Shown: positions 10,889-22,665, counted from the stretch's first letter. The stretch: 64,000 bases of DNA from Saussurea involucrata (GCA_033807775.1 CM066321.1:256353350-256417349); one strand, 5' to 3'. The notes: a model not told the origin generated them from the letters alone. Translations and numbers: made by a program.

Positions 10889-12517
10889 CTATGGTATCGA
10901 TTCCTCTGTAGTTGCTAGAGTTGGTTTTTCAGGTGCCTCTGTGGTTGAATCCTTAGTTGTATCATCTTCTGTTCGCTCCCCCTCAGCATGTGCATCTGTA
11001 TGATTCACAGAAGAGGATGAAGTATTCAATGGACCAGTTAGAGAAATACCTGACTCAGTCTGGTTGGTAGAAGATGGTTCTCCAGAGGCTCTGACGGCTC
11101 CAGCAGAGGGATCAACATCATCGAGGAATATCTCTTCAAATAGAAGATTTAAGTCTTCTTCTCTTGTTTTTGAGATGCCAGAGGATTCCTTTTGTAGACC
11201 GAGTTTTGAACCGATTTGTTCAGAAGTCTTCTGAAAGGAGTCGTCAAAAGACACATTGGTTCTTTCTATGATGGTTCGTGACCGCATAAGATAAATTCTA
11301 TAGGCTTTTGAGGTTGCAGAGTACCCAATGAACTTGCCTTCATCTGCTTTTACTTCAAACTTTCCTCTTGCTTCTTTATCATTTAAGATGAAGCACTTGC
11401 ATCCAAACACATGAAAGAACTTGATGTTTGGTCGCCTTTTGTTGATCAAATGATAAGGTGTCTTGATGTGCCTCTTTACAATGGTTGATCGATTTTGGGT
11501 GTAGCAAGCGGTTGATACTGCTTCTGCCCAAAAAGACATCGGTAATCCACATGCTGTTAGCATAGTTCTTGCAGCCTCTACAAGCGCGCGGTTCTTTCGT
11601 TCGACCACGCCGTTCTGTTGTGGGGTGCGTGCAGCAGAGAAGTTCTGTGAAATGCCTTCTTCTGTAAGATAGGCTTCAATGACAGAGTTTTTGAATTATG
11701 TGCCATTGTCGCTTCTCAGTTTCTGAATCCTGCACTCATATAGAACTTGGATTCTTTTCATTAAATTTATCAGAATGTTTGGAACATCTGATTTCTTTCT
11801 GACAAATTCAACCCATGTAAATCTTGAGTATTCATCGATCAAAACAAGCAAATATTTCTTGCCACCTAGGCTCTGTGTAGCGATTGGACCGCATAGGTCA
11901 ACATGAAGCATGTACAGAGGCCTAGGGCAAGACACATCAGTCTTGCCTTTATGGGAAGCTCTTTTGAGTTTTCCCATTTCACAGGCAGAGCATAAATGCT
12001 CCTTATTAAACTTGACATTTGGCAGACCTTTGACTAGATCAAGTTTGACAAGTTTATCTTGAGTATGAAAGTTTAAGTGGCAGAACCTGTTATGCCATAA
12101 CCAGGCTTCTTCGCTTTTGCACGTAACAAGGCAGAGCTTATCTTCCTTGTTCTTGGCACAGAAGTTCATGAGGTAGATATCTCTTCTTCTCTCGGCTCGC
12201 AGAAGTTCGACTCCTGTGTCCTCACCTTGTAGAGAGCAGAAGGTTCTTTTGAACATTACGTCGAAACCCGTATCACAGAGTTGGCTTACACTGAGAAGAT
12301 TGTGTTTAAGGCCATCCACATATGCAACTTTGCATACGCTTATGTTTTCCTTCTTTATGACTCCATAGCCTTTAATGTACCCCTTTTTGTTGTCGCCAAA
12401 GGTCACAGATCCACCATCGTGTTTTTTTTTGTACGTGGATAGAAGACCTCTGTCGCCAGTTATGTGCCGCGAGCATCCGGAGTCTAGATACCAGATCGGC
12501 ACATACTGCTTCTGCAA
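10889..12517 (-). pseudogene. A protease and integrase
   Basis: The segment opens with the copia protease active site WYLDSGCSRHITG, with its catalytic DSG kept. Then comes the GAG-pre-integrase zinc domain (WLWHNRFCHLNF … LCSACEMGK, H-H-C-C) and the integrase core: first Asp in LHVDLCGP, second in RSDNGT, Glu in GVVERKNR. A TAA at about 11694-11696 right after SDNGT interrupts the core, though the same frame goes on. After the core is a Ser/Thr/Glu-rich linker, ended by a TAG at about 10889. Normally integrase inserts cDNA; here it is split by nonsense codons. Confidence 0.87.
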
Positions 12518-12522
12518 GACAA

Positions 12523-13474
12523 TCAGAGAGTTTTAGGTACCCATATCCAAATGGGTCCAGCTTTGTTAGGGGTTTTCAAGTTTGCTTTAACATTCCTGGA
12601 CTTTGTTTTAGCTTCTGTTGAAGAAACATTCTGTTTCTTCTTACCCTTGAATTTAGCATTCTTGTTGGGTACAGAGAGTAAACAATGTGGACTTGAGAAG
12701 TGTTGGCTTAATTTATGCATGAGATCAAAGCAATGACAATAATGAATGTGCGAAGAGATTTGCTTGAATTTTTCATTAAAGACATTAAATGGGGGCACAG
12801 AGGCATTACATTCTATCCTAACATTTGACTTCCTATTACAAGAAGACCTATGTAGGCTAGATTGTTGTTTGCAAAATCCTTTGTTGAGAGCAGCCTTCTG
12901 TGGACCCCTTCTGTGGTGAACTTCTGCAAGTTTCACTGTCACAGAAGAAAAAGACTTATCATTATTAGCCCATTTACCCTTCTGTTGCCATGTTAGTTTT
13001 TCTTTAATAGGCCTTAAGGGTTTTAAAATCTTTGAACTTGTTGGATTTTGAGAGGACAAAGCCTTTTGTTGTTTAATTTTCTCAAGCTCAAGAAGGGTTT
13101 TGGCTTGTATACACATGTCCAAAAAGTCTGGACAGATAGGAACCCTTGTGATTTTTTTTTGGAGAAATAGTTCTGTTAAGAACTCCAGAGGGTAGTTTAA
13201 AATCCTCTGTGTCACAAGGTATTTTCTCTGACTTAGAGTCAGTCTCAGATTCGTCCGAGGATGAGTCGTCCTCATATACAGAGGTTGAGTCACTTTGTTC
13301 TCTTTCGACAGAGGCTGGACTTTCAGAGCATGTGCAATACTCACTTTCTTCCTTTTCTAAGGGACTATCTTCTAAGTCAACAGAAGTATCTGATAAGGTT
13401 TCTTCAGAGTGATTTTGATCGATAGAAGGTGTACAAAAGTTTTCGAAGAAGGTATTTTTCCCGATTTCTATCAA
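12523..13474 (-). pseudogene. A gag-pol spacer, two overlapping frames
   Basis: An acidic, Ser-rich segment (13474-13088, many S/E/D) and a basic segment (about 13160-12523, ending VPKTL) belong to one original spacer between nucleocapsid and protease. They are in different frames; the shift coincides with a run of T (plus strand) near 13151-13158. A second shift at the end (about 12523) puts the protease in yet another frame. No enzymatic motif here. Long spacers of this kind occur in Sireviruses. Confidence 0.7.
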
Positions 13475-15734
13475 CTCTTTTTCACCTGAAACGTTAGGCT
13501 TGAACTCAGGAGCCTCTGCCGATAATTTCTTCTTTCAGAGTTTATCATGCAGACAAAGGCAACCTGTGTTTGAGTCTCGGGTTTACCAAACTTGAAGATT
13601 CCTATCTGATCTTGAGTTTTCAGATATTTCTTAGGTTTGGATTCTCTTTTGACAGAGATTGAAGGTGATAAATCTGTGTTTTCAAACCACACATTTGTCA
13701 TCTTCAGAGGTTTCCTCTGGTGAGGTTCCCCAGAGACTTTTCGCCTTTTGTTCACAGAGAGTAAGTTTGGAAAGCCAAGTTTTCTTGTATCTGCAATATG
13801 AAATAGAGAGGACAGAGACTTGTTTCTTTTGTTTCCTGTGTAAGGATCTATATCACAGAAGCCAATTCCTCGTCTCCCTATTTGAGTATTAATTTTTTCA
13901 TACACCTTCTGAGCATCTTGATATTTTTTAATTAATAAATCTCTTCTGAGTAAATCTTGACAGAGGACTTCTCTTTCCTTTTGAAAGTAATGCTTAAGAG
14001 CTAGGATGTTCATTCTGTCGCACTCAACATTCATAAGTTCTTTAGATTTTGTTTTTAAAGAATAATTAAGTTCAGAGATCTTTTCTTTTAAAGGAACTAG
14101 GTTTTTGTTCCAGTTTGTTTCAATTTCTTCCTTTTCTTGAAAGATTTTAGCTTTTTCTTGAGTGAGAAGTCTAGCTTCTCTCTCATAGAAAGTTAGCTTC
14201 TTTTGAACATTTTCACAGGTCTTTTTCAGTTCAGTGTATTCAATGTTAAGTTTAAGCAAATCAGCTTCTGCTATTTTAGAGTTAGAGTTAGAAGTGGATA
14301 CCTCACTATCGGAGTCAGAGTTGATTTCTGCCATGCCACAGAACTGGGCGATTCTCTTTTCTCTTTCGTCAGAGGATGTATCTGACTGCCAGTTTTCTTG
14401 ATTCACCATTAGTGACTTCTGAGCATAATATTCTGCTTTCTTTTTGTAGAAAGCAGCATCCCTCTGAGGGCGATTAGATTTGCTCCTGCATTCATTGGCG
14501 AAGTGGCCTGGTTTGCCACAATTGTAGCATCCTTGGTTCTGTGGAGCGTAGCCAGCTTTGTCGCCTGACCTCTGTCGGTCACTGCCTCTGTCATTTCTGT
14601 CATTCGACCTTTGTTGGTCGATATTTCTGCATTCATTTGCGTAGTGTCCTGGCTTACCACATTTGTAACATTCTTGATTTTGTGGAGTGTTGCCAGTTTT
14701 GTCATCTGACCTCTGTCGGTCACCTCTGTCAGTTCTGTCGTTTGATCTCTGTCGGTCAGCACCTCTGTCGTTTGATCCTTCTTTTTCTCGATCATCTCTT
14801 CTATAGCGTTCATTACCAGACTTCTTATGGTATCCTCTGCCGAATTCTCTAGTCAAGAGAGCTAATGATTTATCTATCGAGGCTAGACTTGTTTCCTCTT
14901 CTTCCACTATCTCCTCTTCTTCACTATCAACCATCATGACCTTCTTCTTTTTCTCCTTTTCCTCTGCAGCTTTTTCTTTCTTCGGTTTCTCTTTGGCCTC
15001 AGTAGTCTTACCAACCAGTGCAAGAGGTGCAATGATTTGAGCTTTTGTCTGTGCTATTTGAGGCTCTTGGGCTGCCAATGTTCCATAGAGGTCTGTCAGA
15101 GTCCAGGAGTCTAAGTCCTGATTTGTTTGCAGAGACATAGACAATTGGAGCCATTCTTCGTTGAGGCTCTTCACGAACATGACATTGTTTTCTTCAGAAG
15201 TTCTGTGGATTCCGAACTTCTTGCATTTGTTGATCAGAGAGTTGAACCGATCGTAAGTTGATTGCAGAGTTTCTGTCAGCAGAGCTGTAAATGCATAGTA
15301 TTCATTTATGTATTGAGCTCTGCGGTTCTTCTGAGTTTTGCCCCCCCTTCTAGTTGTTTTTCTAGTTCTATCCATAGATCGTATGCAGATTCACACGCAT
15401 CTAGGGATTGGAAAAGATCGTTGGGAATTGCCATAATCATAAGTCTCTTTGTCTTCTGAGCAACTTCATGTTTTGCCCAATCTGGATCGGACCAGTTATC
15501 TTTGGTCTTTGGTTTCTCGTGTTCAGGGATTTCTGGTGTATCGTCTGTGGCAGGTACACGAGGAACTGTGATCATGGGAATGAAAGGAGGATTTCGGAGA
15601 TAGTAAACTAGTTCTTTGTCAGTACCCTCGAAGAAGTGAATCATTCGTATCTTCCATTGAGGGTACTCGTCTCTAAGTAGAGTTGGTGGTTTGGTTAAAG
15701 AACCAGCTGTGAAGAAGTTGTTTGTGTTTGTCAT
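13471..15734 (-). pseudogene. gag: A gag: capsid, tandem zinc knuckles, coiled coil
   Basis: Start ATG at 15734 (MTNTNNFF…); this is preferred over the longer ORF from 15845, which extends into leader sequence. Residues ~1-140 are a UBN2-type copia gag domain. At 15341-15347 a run of seven G (minus strand) shifts the frame; six would keep it open. The second frame (15375-13471) has a basic region, then CYKCGKPGHYANEC (14631-14672) and CYNCGKPGHFANEC (14490-14531), separated by an RSND/DRQ-rich linker that is itself duplicated, then a long Lys/Glu coiled coil. The family packages element RNA. A further shift near 13490 moves to the next segment. Confidence 0.85.
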
Positions 15735-16024
15735 TTTGAGAGAGTGAAAGATATCCAGAAAATAGGATAAGAACGGCAGATTTTTGAATATGAAGTGGAT
15801 GTTTTGGATAGAGTTTTTAGGCTTAAGAACTTTAAACAGTTGCACTAAGATGGAGTTTTAACCAAAGAAAACAGGTTCTATAAGTTTACCAAGGTTCGAA
15901 TGGATCGAAAATGGCAGAAAAACAGAAGCTGTTTGAAAGATATGAAGAATAGTTTAAAAACAATCCAAGTTTCTACCAAGAATCATTGTTAGTGAGGATC
16001 ACTTGATATTGAACATCAAGTTTC

Positions 16025-16036
16025 GCTCTGATACCA
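16025..16036 (-). promoter_or_regulatory. A primer-binding site (tRNA-iMet)
   Basis: Minus strand reads TGGTATCAGAGC two bases from the LTR end. Confidence 0.9.
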
Positions 16037-16349
16037 ATTGTTGGTTCCCGATTTGCTTAACAATGATGATTCTTTCAGTTAGTTCAGATAAGGTGTAATG
16101 CGGAAGCGTATTTAAAGAACTGAAAGATATTTATGAGGTAGAATAACACACAATATCAAATAAGCAATATGTAAATAACAGATAGATTTCTCAAAGATTT
16201 ACTGTATTTGATATAAATAAGAACACCAAGAACACCGAAGGATTAACTAGAATTCTGCTCTTAATGGTGTTTATGTGTTGTGCAAAGCTTTTCAACGTAA
16301 TTCTTAAATATGCATTTTGACTTGATAGAAGAGCTCAACATGAGCCTTC

Positions 16350-16357
16350 TATTTATA
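16350..16357 (-). promoter_or_regulatory. TATA box in the A LTR
   Basis: Minus strand reads TATAAATA in the context AGTATAAATAG, about 500 bases into the LTR and upstream of gag in the right direction. A plain Pol II core promoter candidate. Confidence 0.6.
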
Positions 16358-16734
16358 CTACTTTAAAGGGGACAAGATTTTAGACAATAAGGACCGAAGG
16401 TACTAGGATACAGTTGATGAACAGTTGTTGGAATGTACTAATACACTATTCTGTTACTGTTGATACAACGTGCATTAAATGCTCCGTATTCTGCTTTAGG
16501 CTGAAACCTATCAGAGTTTGACACGTGGAGTTGTCAGGTCACGCCTTGTCAGAATGATCTTCAGAACCTTCGAATGTCAGATATTGTAAGAAGCACGCTT
16601 GTCCTTGTTTTGATCTTTTGCGTAGATCTTCTTTTTACCACAGAGGCTCTGTCAAGTATGACAGAAGCTCTGTGGCCTTGTCCGCTTAGAAGAGTCTTCT
16701 GTTGCTTCTTCACTTCGGTCTTCTTATATAACCC

Positions 16735-16809
16735 GGCAGAGCCTCTGTCGAAGACTTCTGTCTTCTTGGTTACTCGGCTACTCGGCAGAGCCTCTGTCGA
16801 AGACTTCTA
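16735..16809. repeat. Direct repeat in the A LTR upstream region
   Basis: Two copies of CGGCAGAGCCTCTGTCGAAG plus ACTTCT, at about 16735-16760 and 16782-16807. The core CAGAGCCTCTG is nearly palindromic and recurs as variants (ACAGAAGCTCTGT) upstream at 16640-16672. Placed in the U3 part, so an enhancer-like role is possible. Confidence 0.6.
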
Positions 16810-16860
16810 TACTTAGCTGATTTTTCAATACTTCTATTAACAGAAAGATTGGAGCTAACA

Positions 16861-17104
16861 AGAACAATAAAATTAAATCGTCTTTAACATAATTAATGTT
16901 TTAATTTAAATAAATCAAATCATAAAACAATATATTATTTTTCGCTCTAAATAAAATAAGATACAATTTTATGATTTGATTTGTTTAAATCAAAATTTTA
17001 ATTACATTTTAACAATAAAACCATATCTTTTTCCACCATTACAATAAAATGATAAAATTAAATTGTTATATATCGTTATGTATATATATACATATATTTG
17101 TGTA

Positions 17105-17159
<55 letters not shown>

Positions 17160-17724
17160 CTATAGTTATATATGTATATATTTGTGTGTGTATAAAAATA
17201 TTGTTTTACTTTTTTTATAGAAGAAAGACAAAATTTAGAAAAAATGGCTAAAATGGTCCTTAACTTAACGAAGTTAACAAAAACGTTAGTCGATGGACCA
17301 TGGCCAAGAAAAACTGAATACCACAAGGACCAAACCACAATAAACATAGTATAGGGACTTTAGTCACAAAAACCATCAAACCACAGGGACCAAATCCACA
17401 ATTCACTCTTAATTAAACTATTCGTCTTCTTTGTTGATACCTAAATTTCTGTATTTCTTTTATTTCACAACGATTCTATTTTTTATTCACACAATATTTA
17501 ATGAATATATAATCAACATATTTAAGTCAATATATATAATACCTTATGATCAATTACCAGTTATATACTTCTATTTACATGACACTTGAATATAATAATA
17601 TGTGTATTTTTATTTACATAATAATAAAATTATTTAAATTAATATAAATAAATAAATGAAGATGACGATTAATTAAATTAATATATATAACACCTTATGA
17701 TCATTACCAGTCATATATTATGTA

Positions 17725-17768
<44 letters not shown>

Positions 17769-18020
17769 ATATGTATTATTTTCAACTAAAGGTAAATATC
17801 TAAAATTTGAATTAATATATAAAGTTTGAATGGGTATATAAAACTAAAATAATTTATCATTTAAAATCTTACTATAATAAATATATAGATATAAATGACA
17901 TTGCAACCAATCTATATTAATAAAATTTGAATAATATAATTAAATACTTATTATTAACCACTTTTTTAATAAATGAAATCCTTATTACATTTAATACGAC
18001 TAAATAAAAGTAATCTTTAT
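16861..18020. other. AT-rich intergenic DNA with simple repeats
   Basis: Contains (AT)n tracts at about 17107-17145 and 17722-17765, a TG tract near 17145-17158, and at 17220-17410 a block with phrases such as ACCACAGGGACCAAA that I know as a common dispersed plant repeat of uncertain class. No gene seen. Confidence 0.6.
16893..17005. repeat. Inverted repeat, ~38-bp arms
   Basis: Arms at about 16893-16930 and 16966-17005 are imperfect reverse complements (shared core TTTTATGATTTGATTT on one arm, its complement on the other) around a ~35-bp loop. It could be a small MITE or hairpin; I cannot see a clear target duplication. Confidence 0.55.
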
Positions 18021-20150
18021 ATATATAAAAATAAAAACTTTGGGGTATTGAGGTGGCACCATGAGGATTGAGTATTCTCAAATGGTGAAGTGTGGTTGAT
18101 TTGAAGTTGTCCCACACTGATAAGAAGTTGAAAGATTGGAACAAAGTGATATGTATAAGAAAGATGGATGAGATGCATTTGTTTACATTCATGTGTTTTA
18201 ACTCACATGGTTGTCTATTTTGGATGACCTACTTTATGCAAAAAAAATAGTTTTATTCAAGGGGTTGTCTTATTTTGGATGACCATCTTTTGCAAAAAAA
18301 TAAATATATATTAGTAATCACTATCATTTTATATCTTATTTATATATATAAAAGGAAAATCTTTATATATATAAAAGGAAAAACCTTGGGGTATTGAGGT
18401 GGGCATCATGAGGATTGAGTATTCTCAAATGATGAATTGTGGTTGATTTGGAGTTGTCCCACATTGATAAGAAGTTGACAGATTGGAACAAAGTGATATG
18501 TATAAGAAAGGTGGATGAAATGCATTTGTTTTAACTCATATGGTTGTCTATTTTGGATGACCTTCTTTATGCAAAAAATTAGTTTGATTCAAGGGGTTGT
18601 CTTATTTTGGATGACCATCTTTTGCAAAAAAAAATGTTGGTAATCATTATCATCTTTATATCTTCTTTATATATATAAGAAATAAATTCTAGAGTATTGA
18701 GATGGCATCTTGAGGATTTGAGTATTATCAAATTGTGAATTGTAATTGATTTGGAGTTTTTCCACATTAGTGAAAAGTTGAAAGATTGGAACAACGTGAT
18801 ATATATAAGAAAGGTGGATGGGATGGATTTGTGTACATTCATGTGTTTTAACTTATATGGTTGTCTATTTTGGATGATCTTCTTTATGCAAAGAAAAATA
18901 GTCTGATTCAAGAGGTTGTCTTATTTTGGATGACCATCTTTTGCAAAAAAAAAATTTTAGTAATCACTATCATATTTATATCTTCTTTATATATATAAGA
19001 GGAAAATCTTGGAGTATTGTGGTGACACCTTGAGAATTGAGTATTCTCAAATAGTGAATTGTGATTGATTTAGAGTTGTCTCACATTTGTGAGAAGTTGA
19101 AAGATTGGAACAAAGTGGTATAAGAAAGGTGAATGGAATGCATTTGAGTAAATTCATGTCATTTAACTCATAGGGTTGTCTATTTGGATGACCCTTTTTT
19201 GAAAAAAAAAATTTGTTTGATTCAAAAGGTTGTCTTATTTTGGATTACCATCTTTTGCAAAAAAAAAATTGTAATCATTATCTTCTTTATATATGAGAAA
19301 TATTTTGGAGTATTGAGGTGACACCTTAAGGATTGAGTATTATCAAATGACGAATTGTGGTTGATTTAAAGTTGTCCCATATTGGTGATAAGTTGAAAGA
19401 TTGGAACAAAGTGTGGAGTATAAGAAAGGTGGATGAGATGCATTTGTGTAAATTCATGTGGTTTAACTCATAGGGTTTTCTATTTTGGATGATTTTTTTG
19501 CAAAAAAAATCAGTTTGATTCAAGGGGTTGTCTTATTTTGGATGACCATCTTTTGCAAAAAAAAATCTTAGTAAAACTTATCATCTTTATAGCATTTTTA
19601 TATATAAGAGGAAAATTTTGGAGTGTTGAGGTGACACCATGAGAATTGAGTATTTTCAAATGGAGAATTGTGGTTGATTTGGAGTTGTCCTGCATTGATG
19701 AGAATTTGTGTATATAAGGTGGATGGAATGCATCTGTGTAAATCCATGTGCTTTAACTCATACGGTTGTCTATTTTGGAACACTTTTTTTTGCAAAAAAC
19801 AAATATCAGTTTGATTCAAGAGGTTATCTTATTTTGGAAGAGCATCTTTTGCCAAAAAAAATCTTATCAATCATTATCATCATTTTATCTTCTTTATAAA
19901 TATAAGAAGAAAATCTTGGAGTATCAATGTGTCACCTTGAGAATTGTGTGTTTTCCAATGGTGAATTGTGATTGATTTAGAGTTGTCTCACATTGGTGAG
20001 AAGTTGAAACATTGGAACAAAGTGGTGTGTGTATAAGAAATGTGGATAGAATGCATTTGTGTCTATATAAAAGGAAAACCCCAGGGTATTGAGCTGACAC
20101 CATGAAAATTGAGTTTTGGTCACCGCACAACGCGCGGTGTCGAACACTAG
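18020..20150 (+). repeat. Tandem array of ~310-bp units ending in a Helitron terminus
   Basis: Seven diverged units start near 18022, 18350, 18668, 18990, 19292, 19600 and 19900; an eighth partial unit from 20065 runs directly into the hairpin and CTAG at 20121-20150. Each unit has TATATATAA(A/G)…, GGAGTATTGAGGTGACACC, GAGTATT, a TCCCACATTG box, AGAAGTTGAAAGATTGGAACAAAG, a TATA-like box and ATGCATTTGTG, then two or more TATTTTGGATGACC phrases. It is best read as a non-autonomous Helitron with internal tandem repeats. ORFs here are by-products of the repeat. Confidence 0.75.
20121..20150 (+). mobile_element. Helitron 3' terminus
   Basis: CACCGCAC-AAC-GCGCGGTG forms a hairpin (one mismatch), then seven bases, then CTAG at 20147-20150 followed by host T. 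Hairpin plus CTRR next to T is the Helitron 3' signature. Confidence 0.75.
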
Positions 20151-20229
20151 TAAAAATAAAAATCGAACCCAGAAATGTATATCTATATTATATTCAAGGG
20201 CAGAAATGTGCATGTTTAAGCCGATTTTT

Positions 20230-20410
20230 TTTGAAAGGGTGTCCTAGGCTATGCATAGACTAAGCCTTTGGCAAATTATGACTATAAGACATCAGCCCTG
20301 ATTAAACCTCAATGGCCACACTTGTTGTGTACGCCTGGATTCGAACCCTAGGCAGATGTGATATTCCACCACATCCCCAGGGTCTTAACAGTACGCTACA
20401 ACCCTTGTGG
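20230..20410 (-). mobile_element. tRNA-derived SINE with 14-bp target duplication
   Basis: TTAAGCCGATTTTT occurs at 20216-20229 and 20411-20424, flanking ~180 bp. On the minus strand the insert starts with a tRNA-like head: box A-like TAGCGTACTG and a perfect Pol III box B GGTTCGAATCC (plus strand GGATTCGAACC near 20338), and ends in a run of A. Length, boxes, A-tail and long duplication are all as expected for a SINE. Family unknown. Confidence 0.8.
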
Positions 20411-20424
20411 TTAAGCCGATTTTT

Positions 20425-20835
20425 GTTCACCAATTCAACTTATTTCCGTAAGTAGTAAGATTTTATTTGAGGTATGAAACACGTATCCGTTAAACTTTGA
20501 GTGTTGCTTTGAGGTGTTAAAAAATTTATAAAAAGTAACCAAAAAACGAAAAAATACCTATAAATCAACAAAAAGATCGAAAAATTCTCTCGAATCAGTC
20601 AAAAACACCTCAAAAGTCCCTCGAAATCGACCAAAAAAACTCCAAAATACCTTGAAAAAGCGGAATTCGGTTAAAACCACATCGGACAACTTTTTGCACC
20701 TTTAATTCAACTTAAAAGTGCATCTGCTGATTAAAAATCATGGGTCCGCTACTGATTATATTATAAAGATTTAGTTTTTACTTTTAAAAACTATTAATTT
20801 TAAGTTTTAGTCAACAAAAAATACAAAATCTTGCC
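20425..20835. other. Intergenic DNA, no gene seen
   Basis: Includes A-rich, loosely repeated phrases (AAAAACACCTCAAAAGTCCC, ACCAAAAAAACTCCAAAATAC) between 20520 and 20660. Nothing identifiable. Confidence 0.5.
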
Positions 20836-21000
20836 ATCGGGATGTGTAACGCAGTTGGTAAACAAACGAAACAACCTTGCTGAAATACACAACAACTTCA
20901 AGTTCGAATCATGCAGGAGGCGGACGTGAAATCCTCCGCTAGCCGCAACTGCCGAGTCAACTCTAAAATGTTTTTTCACATGTGGTTCCTAAGGACAAGT
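20836..21000 (+). mobile_element. Probable second SINE or tRNA-derived fragment
   Basis: Box A-like AACGCAGTTGGTAAAC at about 20848-20863 and box B-like AGTTCGAATCATG at about 20900 are spaced as in tRNA-derived Pol III promoters. The sequence after box B (GCAGGAGGCGGACGTG…) is not tRNA. No clear tail or target duplication, so it is old or partial. Confidence 0.5.
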
Positions 21001-22089
21001 TACGTGTGGGACAAGTTAAAGTTACCGATAATCAACTTTTTGCTCAAACACATACAAAATCTATCAATTTTTATAATATCCATATTGTGTTCATCTTGTA
21101 TATAATTAAATACATTACTAACTCTCTCAGTAATAATTAAAATAATTATTACATTTAATATCACTAATTATAATCAATACATAAAATAAAAAATTATTAA
21201 AATCAATACATATACATATATATATATATACATATCGTTAACATTATAATCAAAACTAAAACTTATTAGAAATAATACAGCAGTATGTATAAAAAATGAT
21301 AGAAACATATATAAAAAATTAAAATAGAATAACAAATATATAAAATTAAAGTAGAATAACCGAATATATATAATTATAAACACATTATAAAAAATTAATG
21401 TATGATTATTTCAATATCATTTTTTTTTAATTTAAATTGAACTCAAACGTTGTATATAATACATTTCATTTTACATGATATGACTAAAACCTATTTTTCA
21501 AGATTCTTTACCAATAAACTAATGAAAAAACAATCTCATGTAGATCGAAAAAATTGAACAGGAAAAAATTAACAATTCAACCGTAGTTGCCTATAATCGA
21601 AGTGGTAACAATACCTGTGCGACTATTGGTACTCTTCGTCCGGACCGTAGTTTGGGAAGGGGACTTAGGAGGGTTTTTAGCCAAAATTACAAATGAATAC
21701 ATTACAACAAACGTAAGCAATTTACCAAAATGTACCGGAATTATATAGAATCAGGTAGCAATATTGTGGTTGCATGGTGAATATAAATATTTAATGGGAA
21801 TATATGTTGGGGGATAAATCGATATATTATGAGGTATGACAAAATAATACTCATTATACACCTCATTATTATAATCATTAATCTCACACATTTCTTTTAT
21901 CATTTTGAATCAATTACAAAGTTTGATGACATAAAAAATTTTAGTTATTATTTACTTATATATCATAAAAAACAACTAAGGATGATGACACAACTTCATA
22001 TCAAGTGCAATATCGATTCTAATTAGTTTAATATATGATATGTGATCATCGGTTCAACTAGTTTCAATATTTCCTAAAGAATTTATCAC
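21001..22089. other. AT-rich DNA upstream of a Helitron end
   Basis: Very AT-rich, with short TA tracts. No coding region; likely the interior of the Helitron that ends at 22119. Confidence 0.45.
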
Positions 22090-22119
22090 CACCGCGCAAC
22101 GCGCGGTGCCAAATACTAG
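22090..22119 (+). mobile_element. Helitron 3' terminus
   Basis: CACCGCGC-AAC-GCGCGGTG is a perfect 8-bp hairpin (22090-22108) followed by seven bases and CTAG (22116-22119), then T. Same stem as the terminus at 20121, so both copies belong to one Helitron family. The repeat units that start at 22121 abut it. Confidence 0.8.
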
Positions 22120-22371
22120 TATATATATTAAAGAATAAACCACCATGTATGAGGTGGCATCCTAAGGAATGCGTATTTTTTTCATTTCTTGAGATGTGAA
22201 TGAATGTTGTATATCCCACATTGATGGGGAGATGAAAAATTGACATTGAATTGTTAGTATATGAAGGGAGGTTGAAATGCCTTTGTGGCAAATCACCGGT
22301 TCCTTTTGGCCAAACCTCTAAATTAATTAGATGACAAAATATTTCATCTAATAGTTAAATATTTTATTTTC

Positions 22372-22407
<36 letters not shown>

Positions 22408-22665
22408 CACAAAGAATATGGTAACATTCTAAGAAATGAGTAGTTGATGCTATATTAAAGAAGAAACCACAATGTATGAGGTGGCATCCTAAGGAATGAA
22501 CGCTCTTCATTTCTTGAGTTGTGGTTGAATTTTGTATATTCCACATTGATGGAGATATAAAAAATGGACAATAAATTGTTAGTATATGAAGGGAGGCTGA
22601 GATGCCTTTGTGGAAACTCATTAGGTTAACTCCACTTGGCCAAACCTTTAAATTCACGTGGTTGC
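22120..22665 (+). repeat. Helitron-like repeat units (left part of outer layer)
   Basis: Two ~275-bp units separated by an (AT)n tract at 22375-22404. Each has AAACCACNATGTATGAGGTGGCATCC, ATTTCTTGAG, a (T)CCACATTGATGG box, TTAGTATATGAAGGGAGG and a GCCTTTGTGG phrase. The layout matches the 18020-20150 array and the 58616-62930 units though the sequence is diverged. Element C interrupts the second unit at 22665. Confidence 0.65.

Larger units (their letters stand above)
7520..16860 (-). mobile_element. A: Ty1/copia element (Sirevirus-like), 3' end removed by E1
   Basis: Order on the minus strand: 5' LTR (16039-16860), iMet primer site, gag with two zinc knuckles and a long coiled-coil/spacer, protease, integrase, RT, RNase H, i.e. 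the PR-INT-RT order of Ty1/copia. After pol comes a noncoding stretch with CTCCCCCT tracts and then the first 26 codons of a second ORF, cut at 7520 by E1. Long gag, repeated polypurine tracts and a second ORF are Sirevirus (SIRE/Maximus) features as I know them. At least six frame lesions make pol nonfunctional. The rest of the element should lie left of the window. Confidence 0.87.
16039..16860 (-). repeat. 5' LTR of A (822 bp)
   Basis: Bounded by TGTTGG… and …TAACA on the plus strand, so it begins TGTTAGCTCC on its own strand. It adjoins the primer site at 16025-16036. Contains a TATA-like box and two copies of a 26-bp repeat with CAGAGCCTCTGTCGAAG. The other LTR is outside the window. The bases after it (AGAAC) are the candidate target duplication. 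Confidence 0.85.

Noticed and set aside
17108..17347. ORF with Tyr/Ile repeat end
   Set aside because: Translation of an (AT)n/(TG)n tract.
20330..20350. Functional tRNA gene, because of a perfect box B
   Set aside because: No cloverleaf or acceptor stem; A-tail and 14-bp target duplication show a SINE.
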